Below are positions 39,344 through 54,300 of a DNA stretch of 64,000 nucleotides, in pieces (the first letter of the stretch is position 1; every line of letters starts with the position of its first letter). The notes under the pieces are model-generated. The model searched no databases. It saw only the letters and a list, made by a program, of their open reading frames with translations, and was not told the DNA's origin. Both the position numbers and the translations under genes were made by a program. The stretch covers positions 346,418,932-346,482,931 of the forward strand of contig JARYHS010008074.1 of the NCBI GenBank assembly GCA_031002005.1, written 5' to 3'. The stretch comes from Vandiemenella viatica (lineage: Eukaryota > Arthropoda > Insecta > Orthoptera > Morabidae).

Positions 39344-42300
39344 CTCTACTTGACAAAGTTATAAATAACACCACCCTATGGAGCAGGGGAAAAAAAATAA
39401 GTATCTTGCTCCCCTTCACTCATATGGGACTCCAACTGAATAAAATTTTACATAGAGTATTTGGTTCTGGATCAACACAACATATAACATGTTGAAATCT
39501 AAAATCTTCACCTTCTTCCACTTATGAACTAAGGCCTGTACGAGCTGACAGACAAAATAGTGACAATAGGGCATCATTTACATTTGGGTACGGGATCCTA
39601 AAGGAACAGTTATGAAATTGTCTCTCTGGGTAAAGAGAGTATGTTCTGGAGTTGAAACTGATTTTCCTCACTATTAGTTGTTTTCTATTGCTACTAGCCA
39701 CTGATGATCCACTGCTGGGTAAAGATGTCACCTAATTTAACATGTCACAGTGGCTGATAGTTGATGGTCCCCATACGTGGCAGACTGTTGTGAAGAAGTG
39801 TAATTGAGGTAAGTGGTTCAAGATCAAAGTGATAATTTTAACAAAATAAGTTAGTAAAAGTTGTTGTGGTAAAGCTAGAAAATTTAATGATTGGGGACAG
39901 CATGTTAAGTTTTGAGAAACATGTTGTCATTAGATAAGAACCAGCTGTCAAAATAGTTAGCATCTTTCCATTTCTGAAGTGGCTGGTACTTAATAAAACA
40001 GAAATGTACAAAATGCATCCCCTAGATCAGGGTTTGGTAAACTGCTGCTCCCAAGCCACATGCAGCTCTTTGAGTTTGTTAGTGTGGCTTTTTAGTAATA
40101 TTTTTTCTTACACCTTTACCATCAATAATAGTAGTGATAGCGTCGGTGAGGTCTTAAAACCAGCCATGCTACTAAACCTCTATATATGCAAGGATTTTTT
40201 TTTTTTTTTTTTGCCATTCTTTACTCCCAATAACAGCAAATTAAATATGATATCACAGTAGCTATAAGCCAACTGTCAATGCATGATCATGCCAAATATT
40301 TTATTTTTCTTGACTATTATTGTGTTGTCTGGTTTAGTAATTGTCTGTGATTTTAAAATATTTGTGATTTAAAATATTTAATTTTAGTTGGATGTTTTAC
40401 CTGCACATCTGTGTTACAACTAAGGTTGTTACCCCCACACGGGACCAATAGTTTAATTTGGAATCCAAACCAAGCAAGCGTTCTGGTGTACTTCACATTA
40501 CACAGCAAGCTGTGCCAGAGGTAAAGATCAGGTTAAGGAATTCAAACTGTGGGCCTCATACACTTTAACCACTGAGCCACTTTTTTTAATTACATTTTAT
40601 TTCAAAAATTACAATTTTTATCTCTAGTATTATAACATCATTACATTCATTTTGTGTTCTATGTGGATTTTTTTCCTCATTTAATTCTTAAAAATATATT
40701 TATAAGCTTTCTTCATAAATACTGTTAAATGACTGCTAAGAAAAATTGCAAAAACTAGCTGACATGTGTTGTAAATTCAAAAGTGAATAAATACAGTCTT
40801 TTACATTCATTGAGTGATCTTTCCAAATGGCCTATTTTCAAAGCACAACTTGCAAATAATAAGAAGTCTAGTATAGAAAGACTCATTTGCCACAACATAT
40901 CCCATTGGTGATGTGAAAGAAAGCTGTGGAATAACTTCAGAAAATATAATGTTTTAAGATAAGTGAACAAGTGAGTCTGTTGAAGATGGTTTAACATAAA
41001 TTGCAGGGTAGAGGCAACACTGCAAAGAAAAATTGTTATTTTTGCCAACAGCAAAGAAAGGAGATCTTTATTGCATTTTTCAAGTTCATCAGAATATAGA
41101 AACAAAACCAATATTAATACTGATCAGGAATTTTTCAAAACGGCAATTATCAAAATAAATGATTCTTTTCTAAAGAGATATCAAGGTTTAGGATAGGTAA
41201 AATTTCTCAGTAGATCTTCTCAAAGCAAAAGTAGCCAAATCAAGATTTCGTCCATTTGGATAGGAAATAGAGGCTTTTGAAATACGGTTGCAAAACTTGG
41301 CTAGTAAATATTAACGGAAATCAAAATTTATACATCTTGCTACTGAAACAGAGAATCTAGAAAGAGAAAATTCACTTTGCTTTCAAAGAAAATGCAGACA
41401 GTAAGTTGGAGCACATGCCCTTACAACCTATTGCCAGTGCTATCAGTGCTCCCACGTACCAACTGGCAAAATATCTCACACGCCAACTGAGTCAACTGGT
41501 GGGCCATTGCATACACCATGTGAGGAATTCTGATAAATTCGTACAGACAATCCATGGTCTGACTGTGTTAGATTCTGACCTCATGGTCAGCTTTGATGTC
41601 ATCACTCTATCAAGGAGACTTTAGAACTAATACAACGACATTTCGACCAGGGAATTGCAAACGTATTCCAGCATGTGCTCACATCTACATATTTCATGTA
41701 CAATGGGCAGTTCTATGAGCAAAATGACAGTGTGGCCATGGGGTCACCACTTTCTCCAGTGGTAGCCAACGTATATATGGAGCACTTTGTGGAAAGGGCT
41801 CTGGACACTGCTCTACTCAAACCTAAATATTTCTTCCGATACGTGGATGACACGTTTGTAGTCTGGCAACACAGCTCCGTGGCACTTAAAGAATTCCTGG
41901 AACACCTGAATTCAGTCCATAAAACCATGCGATTCACCATGGAGGTTGAGAGAGATGGCATGCTACCGTTTCTGGATGTATTAATTAAACGCAAGCCAGA
42001 TGGTACTTTGGCACATAACGTTTACAGGAAACCCATGCACATGGACCGATATTTGGGGACTACCAGCTTTCATCACCCGGCCCAGTGAAAAACTGTTTTG
42101 ACAACACTAGTCCATCATGTGCAAGCCATGTCGGACAGTGATAGCCTGCAAGAAGAACTAAGGCGCCTACGGCAATCTTCAGACAAAATGGATACTTAGA
42201 AGAGCATATTAAACAGGCATTTCTCCCCCAGAAACCGAAATTGACAACTGAACAAGAAGATCTCCAAAATCCATTGCAGTGTTACCTTAAGCCAGGAATA

Positions 42301-45300
42301 CTTCTGGAAAGATCAGAAGGATTCTAGTACAATATGGCATAAGGAGTATTTTCAGTCCAACATCGAAAATACGAAATATTTTGTGCACGGTGAAGGACGA
42401 CCTCGGCCTCCGAGTCCCGGGAGTTTATTCAATCCCATGTGAATGTGGCAAAATATACATCAGCCAAACTATTAGAACTATTGAGGAACACCGCACCAAG
42501 CACCAGCGATATCTGCAGTTGCTACAATTGGACAAATCCGCATTAGCCGAACATGCTGTGGAAAATTTCCACAGCATAAACTTCAACAAGACTGAAGTAT
42601 TGGCTCAGACATTGAATTTCTGGGATTCTGAAATTAGAGAATCACTGGGGATTTGAATAAGCACCAACAACATCAACAGAGATGGCGGTCTCGTCTTAAG
42701 CAAAAGTTGGAAGCCAATCGACAAGATCTAAAACAGCAGCAGGTTAGACATTCATTCCAGAAGAGAACCAGCACACAGCCGTCTGGCGGACTCTGTCTGA
42801 GCCCAACTGACCCGTCGACCAATGGGAGAGCAGCGGAAAGCCTCTCCGGCATCAGGTTACTTATAGGAGCCAGGATTTCGAGGCATTTACAGTAGGTGCT
42901 GTGTCAACGCTGTGGCAGCTTCGATATGGCATCTCACCCGATGAGGGAAGCAGAGATTGCTGCCGAAACGTTGTGGAAAGAAGAAATTAACCGGCAGAAA
43001 ATCCGTGAAGAATTCTTGCCAAATCTAGCTGCTCTTCTTTGCACACCTCCAACTCCTGTATTTGGTAACCAAAATATGGGTCCCAAACTACATCACCATA
43101 TTCAACCAATGGTCTGACCAAAGTTTTGTAACCCAACTCCCTAACTTCTCTGGTACATCCCATCATCATCCTCTCCAGCAAATGAATGATTCTGAAACCT
43201 TTTCCTACCACCTGCCTGGTGTGCTCTGCCCAACTGAATTTGTTATCAAACTTTATGCCAAGATATTTATACTTCAAGCTTTCAACAAGCAATTCTGACC
43301 CCACCCTATAATCATAATTAACCTTTAATATTTATCTGTGTTTCCAATAAGATCACTCTTCTTGGCATTTATCTTCATTTCACGCTGAACTACCCATTTT
43401 GATATATTATCCAGGTCACCCAGGAGCTGTTCACAGTGTTCACCTGTTTTTATCCTGTTGTATACCATTATATCATCTGCAAAATACCTAGATTCTGACC
43501 GTAACCCATCAACACAGTCATTCATTAGAATAATGAACAGCAACGATCCCAATACACTACTCTGTGGCACCCATATTTACTTCCACCTATTTTGATAATG
43601 TATTTCCTACTCTAACACTTTGCTTTCTCGCTTTTAAGAATTCCTTTACCCTGCAAGTAACTTTTTCAGCCAATAGATTTCCATTTATTTAAAACCATTT
43701 TAAGGCTCACTCGGTCAAATGGCTTAGAAAAATCTAATGCCACACTATCAACTTGGCCTCCCTTGTCCAATTCATCTGAAATATCTTGTATATAGCCCTT
43801 CACATGAATATCCTAGCCTAAATATCTATTGTAACTATATGCAAGTGTTGTGTGGTCCACAGGCTAACATAGAGTCAAAACTGTGGTCCGCAGGCTAACT
43901 AAGAATCATAATTGTGGCCCATCTCAAAATCGGTTGGGCAGCCTAGCATTAGACCATTACTAATAATGGAACAGAATCAACACTTCCAAGAAACTTGGCA
44001 GATGAAGGGAAGTCTCATTTATATATATGTATATTGTCAAAACTTCTTGACTTTATCTGTTGTCAATTGATTTCCTCAAAAAGTTTTATTCTGCCTAAAG
44101 AGGATTGGCCTTCCACATTAGACTGTTAATGATCCCTCAGTCTATCATAACCAACCTTTAATTCCTGCACAAGAAGTATAAATACATTGTCAAACCAATG
44201 TTTTTTAAGTAGGAATTTTTTTAGTATTCAGATTATAGTGCCAGGATACCAGTGCAAGTTGGTCAGGTCACCTTGCAGGACTTTTATTTCCACATCATCT
44301 TGCCTCCATTGAGGAAACTTATTCTTATAGGAGAGCTTAATTGTTTCCATCTATCTGTGACGTGTGAACTAGTTCTATAAGATACATGGTGAGATATGTG
44401 TATTTTTGGTCATAAAATGTGTAGTTTATGAGATGGAGATTGGGGACTGTCCCAGTACTTACCTAGATGATTGCAAGAGACCACTAAAAAAATCAGGGTG
44501 GCTGGTACCTCTCCAATCCAAAGTGGTGGCATTTTAAAAAGTGCACTCACAGTGACAATTTTCAAGTACTAAATGTGTTAATACATCAGAGGTGAAAACA
44601 CAAAAGTGAGTAGAATGATATTTAATCTACCATAATAGAATCTAAATTCAGTTATAAAAGCCAAATATCATTAATGTTTTTTTTAGAAGCAGAAAGACAA
44701 ACATAAAATAAGCTGAAACCGTCGTCCAATCCTATTGAGTGAAAGCCTTTTTCAAATGATGAAGATCATATTTCAGTCAGAAAACTCTCATTACAAACCA
44801 TCCCTAGTTTGAAATGAAGTCTTCACGGGTGTACCGTGGGATAGTGTTCTGAAAACATAATATTTCGACGAGTAGCTCTGTCGTCTTCATCAGGCGTCGA
44901 GACGTCCGCACAGATCGGCTGACCGTCGGATACAGCCGACCTGTGCAGACGTCTCGACACCTGATGAAGACGACGGAGCTAGTGGTCGAAATATTATGTT
45001 TTCAAAACACTCTCCGGCGATACACCTCTGAAGACTTCATTTCAAGCATACGCCAGGAAAGTCTCTATTCTTACATCCCTAGTTTGCTTTTTGAGGTAAA
45101 AAGAAATTCAGTGACAATAATTAGAAGCTAAAGCTCAAAATAGAAAAGCATTGGTTCTGAATTCAAAAATAATGGAGTTTATTGTTGGCACAGCTCAGCT
45201 GTAAGAAGATACATCCACAGTGGAAGGAAAACTCATTTTGTGTGATATGGTGGGGGAAATTATTTCCCATCCGTTGAAGCCTATATGGAACCATCAACAT

Positions 45301-48300
45301 ATTAATGATGATTAAACAGCTATCACAGATCTAGATTTTCAAGAACAGCTAACAATAGAAAATGACTAAATCTTGATTTTTCTTTTTCCTGGTACAAGGA
45401 TGTCTCAAAAGTTAACAGATCTGAAACAATGGATCGTAAAAAAATGCCATGAAGCAATATTAACAAGGAAGTAAACGATAAAGTTAACCCACCAATTACT
45501 GAAGTTGAAAGAAAGAGGGCTGTGGTGACCAAAAAAAAATATGGCCTACCCATGAAAAACACGATATTTAAGGCTTCATACTTTCTTAAAAATATAAGTT
45601 GAAGAATCCAAACAAAAATGAATGGTTTGTTTTACTGTTAGGTTCAGAGCAAAGAGAGATGACAAAAAACATATCATTGGCTATGTTAAGCATGGAGAAG
45701 AAAATAGTAGATAATAACCAAAGAGACATACAAGTTGTGAAAAACCATATACAAGTTCAATGAGTAAAAATGAATGAATAAACTCGATAAGGAAGGTGAG
45801 ATAATGAAATGAAGGTAAGTATTATCTAAGATTAAAACCGGGGTTTCTGACGTCCAGAAATGTTTTGGTACGCCAATTCGCATGTATAGAGTTTTGAGGC
45901 AATCTGATGGCTCTGACCATGAAGCAGTTATTTTTTGGGAATAGACTGTTTTTATGTGACCATTCATCTTGACAGATAACTGGTACATGGTTATGTAGTG
46001 TGGCCAATGTAAGAACTTGTGAAATGGAGGCAGTTGAATTGATATGTGAGATGTGTGAGGGTACAGGTGCATGGTCTTTGATGGGGTAGATTTCACTACT
46101 CTTAGGTTTGCAATAGTATATTGTGGATGAATACATATTTCACATTCTGCAATGACTATTTCAGAATAAGGAGCCATGGGATGGTTTAGGATAGTTAGAG
46201 GGTTGGTATTTATGGACTAGTATATTTTTCAAGCTGGGTCATCTGCTGAAGGTTATGTGAGATGTAATCAAAGATAATGAGGAAAACGTGAAACTTTTCT
46301 GGAAATGATTTGTGAAAGTCATAGCCGCAATAAATGTTTTGGTTAGGTATTCCAGGCCAAGAGAGAGGTTTTTTTAAAATTATTATTTGATTATTCCACA
46401 ATTCACTAAAAAGGGGGTGCAGAGGGTGTGATGCATCTATCCTGATGTGTAATCGTTCGAAGCAGTTTCTTGAGATCTACACCTGTTGAATTCTGTTTTC
46501 TCGCTCGATAAATCCTTCCTAAATCCATTCCCTAATCGCTTGTGGGGGGGGGGGGGAAATGAGTACAGAAAAGAATCAGTACTGGCCCTGATTTCTCTTG
46601 TCTTATTTTCTTGGTCATTCCTACATATGAAATGTTGCTGATAGTAATATGTGTTTGCTGTCATCATAAAATTGATCTGCCATGAAGTTTTCGATTAGCT
46701 TCTGCCAAGAGCAGCATAACTCCTTCGACATCACACTTATGCTTTCCCTCCAGCTAAATATACCTGTCATGTATCAGGTGGCTCTCCTTTAGACCATCCC
46801 CAATGCAATCATTATCCCCTTTTGATGGGAGCCCCATACAGAACAACCACCAGTGCTTTGTATGCAATAGATTTAACTTCCGGTGTACACTTTTAAATTT
46901 CAAACTAGAAATCTGAATATATGGTTTGCTTTCCCAATTCCCTTCTCAATAAGTTCATTCACAACAAATTATTATGAATTGTTAGATATTTATTGGAATC
47001 TACCATCTAATGGCAGTACCATTAAATGTACCAGGTATGTAAATATGAAACCAGATTTTGTTCATAAAAAATACACGTTTAATGAATAAAAATGATACAA
47101 AGTACCTTATTCCAAATATTGTCCATTGCTAGATATACATTTTTCCCATCTATCTGGTAATTTATGAATGCTGAAAAAATTTTGCTCTTTTGACACAAAC
47201 CAGTCCGAGCCACTTTCATACATTTTTGTAAGAAGTGAAGTGCTGCTCAGTGAGTGAGTGTCCCATCGATGTGAAGAGAGAGTAATTAGACAGAGCTAAG
47301 TCAGGAGAGTAAGCCGCATGTTTCAGTAACTCCCAACTAATCATTTCCTTGACAGGTTTGACTGTACATGCTGATGCATTGCCATGAAGCAAAATCACTT
47401 TGTGTTGCCTTTTCTGGTGATTTTTCCCTCAATGCTTGATTCAAATTGATCATTTGCTGTTGATAACATTCTATATTAATCGTTTCACCAAGTTTTAGTA
47501 GCTTGTAATAGATCATACCATTTTGATCCCACCAAACAGAGCATAGTCTTCTTTCCATAGCGATTTGGCCTTGAAGCTGATTTTGACGGAGTTACCCATG
47601 ATCTTTTAAGCTTAGGGTTTTCGAAATATAACCACTTTTTATCACCTGTCATAATTTGATGGAGAAATGACTTTCTTTTATACCTGGCAAGCAGCATTTC
47701 ACAAGAGGTTTTTCGTTTTTCTTGCAGTCTTTCATTCTATTCATGTGGAACCCATTTTCCCATCTTCTGGAGCTTTCCCATCACTTTTAAATGTATGGAG
47801 ACAGCTTCCCGCATTAAATTTAATTGAGCATCATCCTCGTCCAACAATGTTTGTAACTCACCGTCTTCAAACTTCTTCGGAGGTCTTCCACGGTCTTCAT
47901 TTCTCAAATCAAAATCACCCCTTTCGAATTTTTTTAAACCACTCTTAACACCGATTTACCGAGAGCACGCTCACCGTAAGCTTCGACAAGCACTTGATGC
48001 AATTCTGCAGCAGTTTTCTTTAAATGGTAACAGAAAATCAATGATGTCCACAAACCGTAGTTTGTAGGCTCAAAACTCGACATGTTCAACATTATTGAAA
48101 ATTATACTGTCATATGAAACTTGTATTGTCGTGAGTTGAAAATCTTTGTCAGCTTTAAAAAAAAGAAAATAATGACAAATACACGATCCGATAGTAACTG
48201 CATTGATAGCTAGAGCCATCTATCGGCAAATTCCGGTTTCGTATTTACATACCCCTTATATTCAAAGCTAAATGGTGTCACCTTTTAACTTATATGCATG

Positions 48301-51300
48301 ACTTCACATTTTGTAGCATTTAACTCCGGCTGTCAAACTTTGCACCAGGCAATTATTTTCATTAGTTTCTAACAAAGTGCAGTTATCCTGTGTTATTATT
48401 GCATGATAAATAATAGCATCATCAGCAATTAGTATTTTTCCACTATTATTATGTCACACAAATCATTGATGTATGCGAGAAACAACAGGGGTTCTATCAC
48501 ACTTCACCAAGGAACCCCAAACCTCACTTCACTCAGTGATGAATGCTCACAGTTGAGAACTGCTATCTGTGTTCTGTCCTTCAGAAAACCTGTAACCTAG
48601 TTGCATATTTGTCTAGATATTCTTTAACTCTGAAGTTTTGTAAGTAACCTAGTGTAAGGCACAGTGTCAAAAGTTTTTTTTTAAAAAAAAAACTAATAAA
48701 ACTAAGTCAACCTGGGATTGCTCATCTATCATATGACCCAAGTCGTGAACTCAAAGTTCAAGTTGTGTCTTGCAGCATTAGCCTTTTCTGAATCCACAAT
48801 GATTTGGGTTTTAAAGTTCCCCTTCATCCAAAAAATGCATATTTGAAAAACATTCTAAAATCCTTCAAAATATTGAAGTTAATGAGATTAACTCATAATT
48901 TTGAAGATCATTAACATTGCCTGTACCCACATCATTTGCCATATCAAAGCAATATAAGAGTTTATTTTTATCATGTTTAAACCGCCTTGTGATCACTTCT
49001 ACCATCTTATACACAAACTGTATCCACAATATCCAGATTGCTAATAAGAAAAAGATTCAAAATGGACAAGGTATCTTCATTGCACCATGTTGGCTCCTTG
49101 GCCATCTGTTCAAGAGAATTTTTCATGAATGATTCTAGAAATGTTTGTTATTCACCCATCACTTCTATCTGATCTAAACATACACGTGTCCCTCTTAACC
49201 AGCAGTAATTTAAAACTGCCACCTAAGATCAATATATGTCCCCAAAATTTTTATGAAATATTAAATAACTCCCTACACACCTTCAGCTATTGAGATAGTT
49301 TTATCTTTTCAACAAACATTGGGTAAAAAGGCATGATTATGGTTAGTTTGTCATGGTGCTTGGAATGCAGGATAAGTTATGCCCCAGGACTCTATTAACT
49401 GACTAAAGATAAAGAAGTATAGGGCGAGTGATTCTGGATCCGAACAGATGTGTCAGCCTTGGACAGCTAGGCGGCTGTAAGACTGGGAGCATTTTGTGTG
49501 TACAGTTGGCAGTTATCAAAGTGTGGGTATTGTGGAACAGTGGTTTATATACTTAAGTCATGTAAAATGTTTTGCTGTTACAATTCTCAGAAACAAACAG
49601 TTTTAACAAGAACAGAAAGATAGGGGGGAAAACATAGCATTCAACACCAATCAATTAATTATGCACATAACCTAAAGTTATCAACCTGCATAGCATTGTC
49701 ACTGGTGTTAAGGTCTTGTAGAATGCAGGTTGATGGACACTGCAGGCAATTTTATAAATGCTGGATGCTCTGTTCTGCCCCACTTTCACATGTAGTATTA
49801 GGCTCTTCAAGAAAACACAATCTTGCTAAATTATCTTTTGTCCTGCCTGCAACAGAGCTGATGTACAGCACTGAGGGATGTGCACCTCATACACTTTCTG
49901 TGCGTTTCCACAGGATATTGTTGTGAACTGAAACTTTACTTTTTGTTTTTAAGCAGTGCTTTTTGTAAGTGATGGAGCTATCCAGTGTAACTCTAAGATA
50001 TTTTGATAGAAACAGTCATATAGTTCTATGCGTTGCCATCTGATTGTTTCCTGTTGGCATGTCTGTAGATGGAATGCGCATAGCTGAGTTTTAGATGGAT
50101 TCGATTTCAACTGATCGTGTACACAGGAGCTTGCGAGAGAGTATAAACCATTACTTACATGCTCCTCCACTCAACATAGGCATGTAAATGGCTTAATGAA
50201 AAAAAATGTTTACCACTAAGAAAGTGATGTGGGTGTGAGTATGATCATGAGAAGTTTAAAATGTTGACCCCCACCACCATGGCTTACTTCATATACCAGC
50301 CAATCTACCTATATTGCCCACCTTGAACCAGTTATCCATCTGGATGGTCACAAACACGTTACTCTCAAAATCTAGACCACCCAGTAGTCATTCTTGCTAA
50401 CTTCCACAACTCTCAGGCTTCAGTATTGTTTAACAGTCAGAGCTATCAGAGTATTTCCTGAAACTACATCCCAACCTAAACTTAGTAAGTGGACACTCAC
50501 ACCAGACACTACAGGTCTCAATCTCAGATAATATTTGCCTTACTCTTCACCACATCACCATGGCAAACTCATCACTTGCATGTATAGTTTATTAATTTAT
50601 TTTCATAAACTGAGATTGTACAGTTGTACATATTTATGTAATAACTTTTCAATACTTGCATATTTCTTTAATTATTAATTACAAATGATTTATCTTCAGT
50701 GCATTTCATTTCCAATGATATATTTACTTGGTCAACTCCCACTACATCCTCTTTGAACCTAACGGTCAACAACAAACCACTAATGGGGCTGGGTTGTCAA
50801 CAGGTGTACGTGCGAACCTGACCATATGCTTCAACTTATATTCATAGTTAATGATAAAGCCCAAACTAGTGTTAGTATATTGTTCTCTGTTGTCACAGTT
50901 TCCTTCCTCCAACTTTGGTAAGTTGTGGTTCTATCTTTTCTTTGCATATTAAGTTAGTAGCTCTAACAAACTTAGGCAGTAAAGTCTGCTCCACACATAC
51001 AAACTGACCTTGCTATGTGTTAAATTTTCCATTTCACATGACTAATGGTGCCACCAAAAATGTGTTTACTTGCTCATGTTGTATTTGCATAGCATCTGCA
51101 GATTTTTCTGTGTGTTTAATTTTTACGTTCACTTGAACAAAAATATCACATTTGATTGCTTATGTTGTGTTATCCACCTTCACAGTTCTCCTGCCTTCAT
51201 TTTCACTTAATTGTTCAGTTACTTTCTTTGTTCTTATAATACTAATGATTTAAACAGTTGTAAGATAGTACATCAGATTAGAAAGCAGAATCCTCATTAC

Positions 51301-54300
51301 AAGAGTTAGAAATTATAAGGAGAATAATTGCTTGCGGGACTAGAATAATAAACAGTTAATCACCTCAACTATAACCGTGCTTGTCATGTGCCTTTGGATA
51401 TTCGATTGCCCTTAATTTTATGGCTGCCACCACTTTGATCCCTTCAAAATGGAAAAGGAAGGTTCATATAGTAAATAAAAATCACTGCTGCTAAGTTAAA
51501 GTTCAAGGCTTCACTATATTCTCAATAAAAATTTTATAAGTCCAAACAATCGATAGGCAATCGATCTTCACCAAAATAGTTGACTGCAAGTTATGATAAG
51601 TAATCAGACCAGACCAAACCCCGTTGTTAAATGAAAGTCACATTGAAATTATTTTTAACTGTTCTGCTGTACTACTAAATCTCAAGATGGCTGACCCTGC
51701 CCACACATCACCACACTGCACTCCCACCGTTCTGCACCAAGCACTCCGCAAACTGACAACCTTCCTGCTCAAGTGGTAACCAACAAAAGACATCATATAG
51801 TTCCCGTCACTTGTATAAATAGACTCACCAAACCATTCCACAAAAGGTGTGAAAACTTTATATCCTTGCGCCTAATTTTTTCGTTTTTGACTCCAACTAA
51901 TCCCATTGATCTGAAATTTTAACAGTAGCTAGGATTTTTAATAAATGTAAATTTCGATCCTTACGAAAATTTTTGTAGCTTTTATAGTTTGGCTGTACAA
52001 AATTATTTTCTGTTTTGCTCAAAAACTGCTTCTAATTTATTAAATGTTGTAGCTACGAGGCTGAAACAACTTTTATTTCACTTCTAATTTAATGCTTTTT
52101 CATTTGGCACCAAGAAAGCCATGTTTAGCATTTTCTAACAGTTTGATCATAAGTATTGTGCAATTAGAAATTTTGACCCTGCTAATAACTTTGACCTCTT
52201 TGTTCTTTGAAACCTACTTTAACTGATTCTGTGTGTTCTAAAATGACTGTTGAGTGATTTTGAAGTCACTACCTGTTTCTTCAATTTACTATAAATTTCT
52301 AAAGTAAACGCTATTTCAACTGATGCAACAGGCCATGTCTGCTTGTCCTGACATGTTTCTCGAAAATATAAAAATGTTCCATCCTAACCGAAATACTACA
52401 TATCTCTTAATGAGACGTACTGGAAACTGTTTCTAGCAAATTATAGTGTGTTCTGAATATAGTTTACTCCCTTGAATTTTACCTTATGCCATGTGTCTAA
52501 CGTTACTATATAATGTTTGAAAACAACCTTTATATTTTATTGAGCCTTTCCAAACTTTAATATGTTGAGTAAGCAAAAATTAAGTTTCTTTCTTGCTATA
52601 AGTTGACTTTCTGTATAATACGCTTCTCGAATTTAATTACGTGTTTAATTTTCCATACCAGCTTTTAGCTATTAATGTATTCAAACTTTTTAACAGAATT
52701 CTCCAGCTAATGATTTCTATCATCTTTTTACTAATTATTATTCTAAATGTGTCTAAAAATGAAGGAAATGTAAACTTTTACAAAATTGTACCGAAACCAA
52801 ATATTAAATGTACTGATCTCATGTTCAGTCTTTCTATATTTGTTTAGTTAGATTAATTGCTTGAATTGGCTGTGTAAACTTGATTTATTGCCTGAATTGA
52901 CTGTGTAAATAACTCTAAAGCTCATGTACCATATTCTTTACACAGTTTGTGAAACTCTAGGTTAGCTTACAAAATCTGGAGAGCTGAGACTACAACAAAC
53001 ATCACCAACAGAAATACACAATAGAATAGGTGATCCCCTAATCATTGGACTTTGGACATATGCCAGTAGTTCATCTGTAGATTTAATACCTTTAATATGT
53101 TGACTGGGTAACATTTTGATTTTGCAGTTCATATGCAATACATGGTTTGGTAGTAGGTTCCCAAGTATTGTTGACATATATCCACAAAACGATTTCTCAT
53201 ATGAATATCAAAATTGCACAGTAAATACAATAGTCATCCCTCACTTAGAATGTGTATTACACTACAACAGTTCCTGAGCAACTGGATCTGTTATAAGACC
53301 TTCCAACATCTGCTATCAAAAAAATTTTTCTTCATATAGATCTAGTTCAAATATCTTCTATTAATCTTGAAGGCAGTTTTTAATTTTGTTTACAGATGAT
53401 CTTACACGCAGTGAAATAAAAAAGTGTGTAATGAAACATTTGACAGATGAGAGAACTTCAGTCCCTTTGATACAAAAGCATTGTTGTTGTATACAGTTTC
53501 TGTGAGCTCGCTGTTGAGTGGCGCATGCATTTCTGTTGGCCCATAAGTCAAATAACTAAATACTTATAGCAAGTTATTTTCAACTGTTAAAATGTATGGT
53601 ACCATCTAGAATTTCGTACAACTTATTGTGCTTTACAATTCTTCCACACATTATATAGGGTGAATCAAAAAGGACTTTAACAACGTTGGAATGATATAGA
53701 AATTTATTGAGATAACTTACAGAATCGATAGATGTGTCATTTTATAGTAAACAACCTCAAGTTTCACATAAAAGTGTGAAGTGTCATTTTGGTCCAATGT
53801 GACTACCATTTGTCTTACAGCACCAGTAACCAAATTTTGACACGCTCATTGCAGCAAGTTGGGTGTAACTTGTGAACAGCCGTGTAGATTCAGTTTTTCA
53901 GATGGACCAATTTGTTTGGTTTGGGAGAAAAATACACATGATCTTCAATGAAACCCCAGAGAAAGATCCAGTGGTGTAAAGTCTGGAGAGCGAGGTGGCC
54001 ATGTGATTGGCCCTTCATGGCCAATCCACCGACCTGGGAAGCGATTATCGAGGAAACTTCAAACTTCCATGAGGAAATAGGTGGTGCACTGTCTTACTGG
54101 GAGTAAACCATCCCACCTTGATCATCTTCATCGATCTGGGAATTAAAAAGTTTTCAAGCACATCCAGATAAACAATACCAGTGATAGTTTTCTCCATAAA
54201 GAAGAAAGGGTCGTACACTTTCAATTTGCTAAGGGCACAAAACACATTAATTTTTGGGCTGTCACAAATGTGTTCCAGGGTTGCATGTGGATTTTCATTG

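Larger units (their letters stand above)
44799..45086. mobile_element. Inverted Penelope-type mini-element with 13-bp target duplication
   Basis: Arms 44812-44921 and 44933-45042 are inverted copies around an 11-bp centre. The unique tail (45043-45073) reads, on the other strand, TAAGAATAGAGACTTTCC, the same tail as the 2.3-kb element but on the opposite side. Direct repeats CATCCCTAGTTTG lie at 44799-44811 and 45074-45086. Two such units with the same plan show this is a genuine mobile form, not a chance palindrome. Confidence 0.7.

Noticed and set aside
45686..46177. 163-codon minus frame with an overlapping 104-codon frame
   Set aside because: Hydrophobic, low-complexity composition, no motif, no codon-use signal; two frames open together suggests chance.
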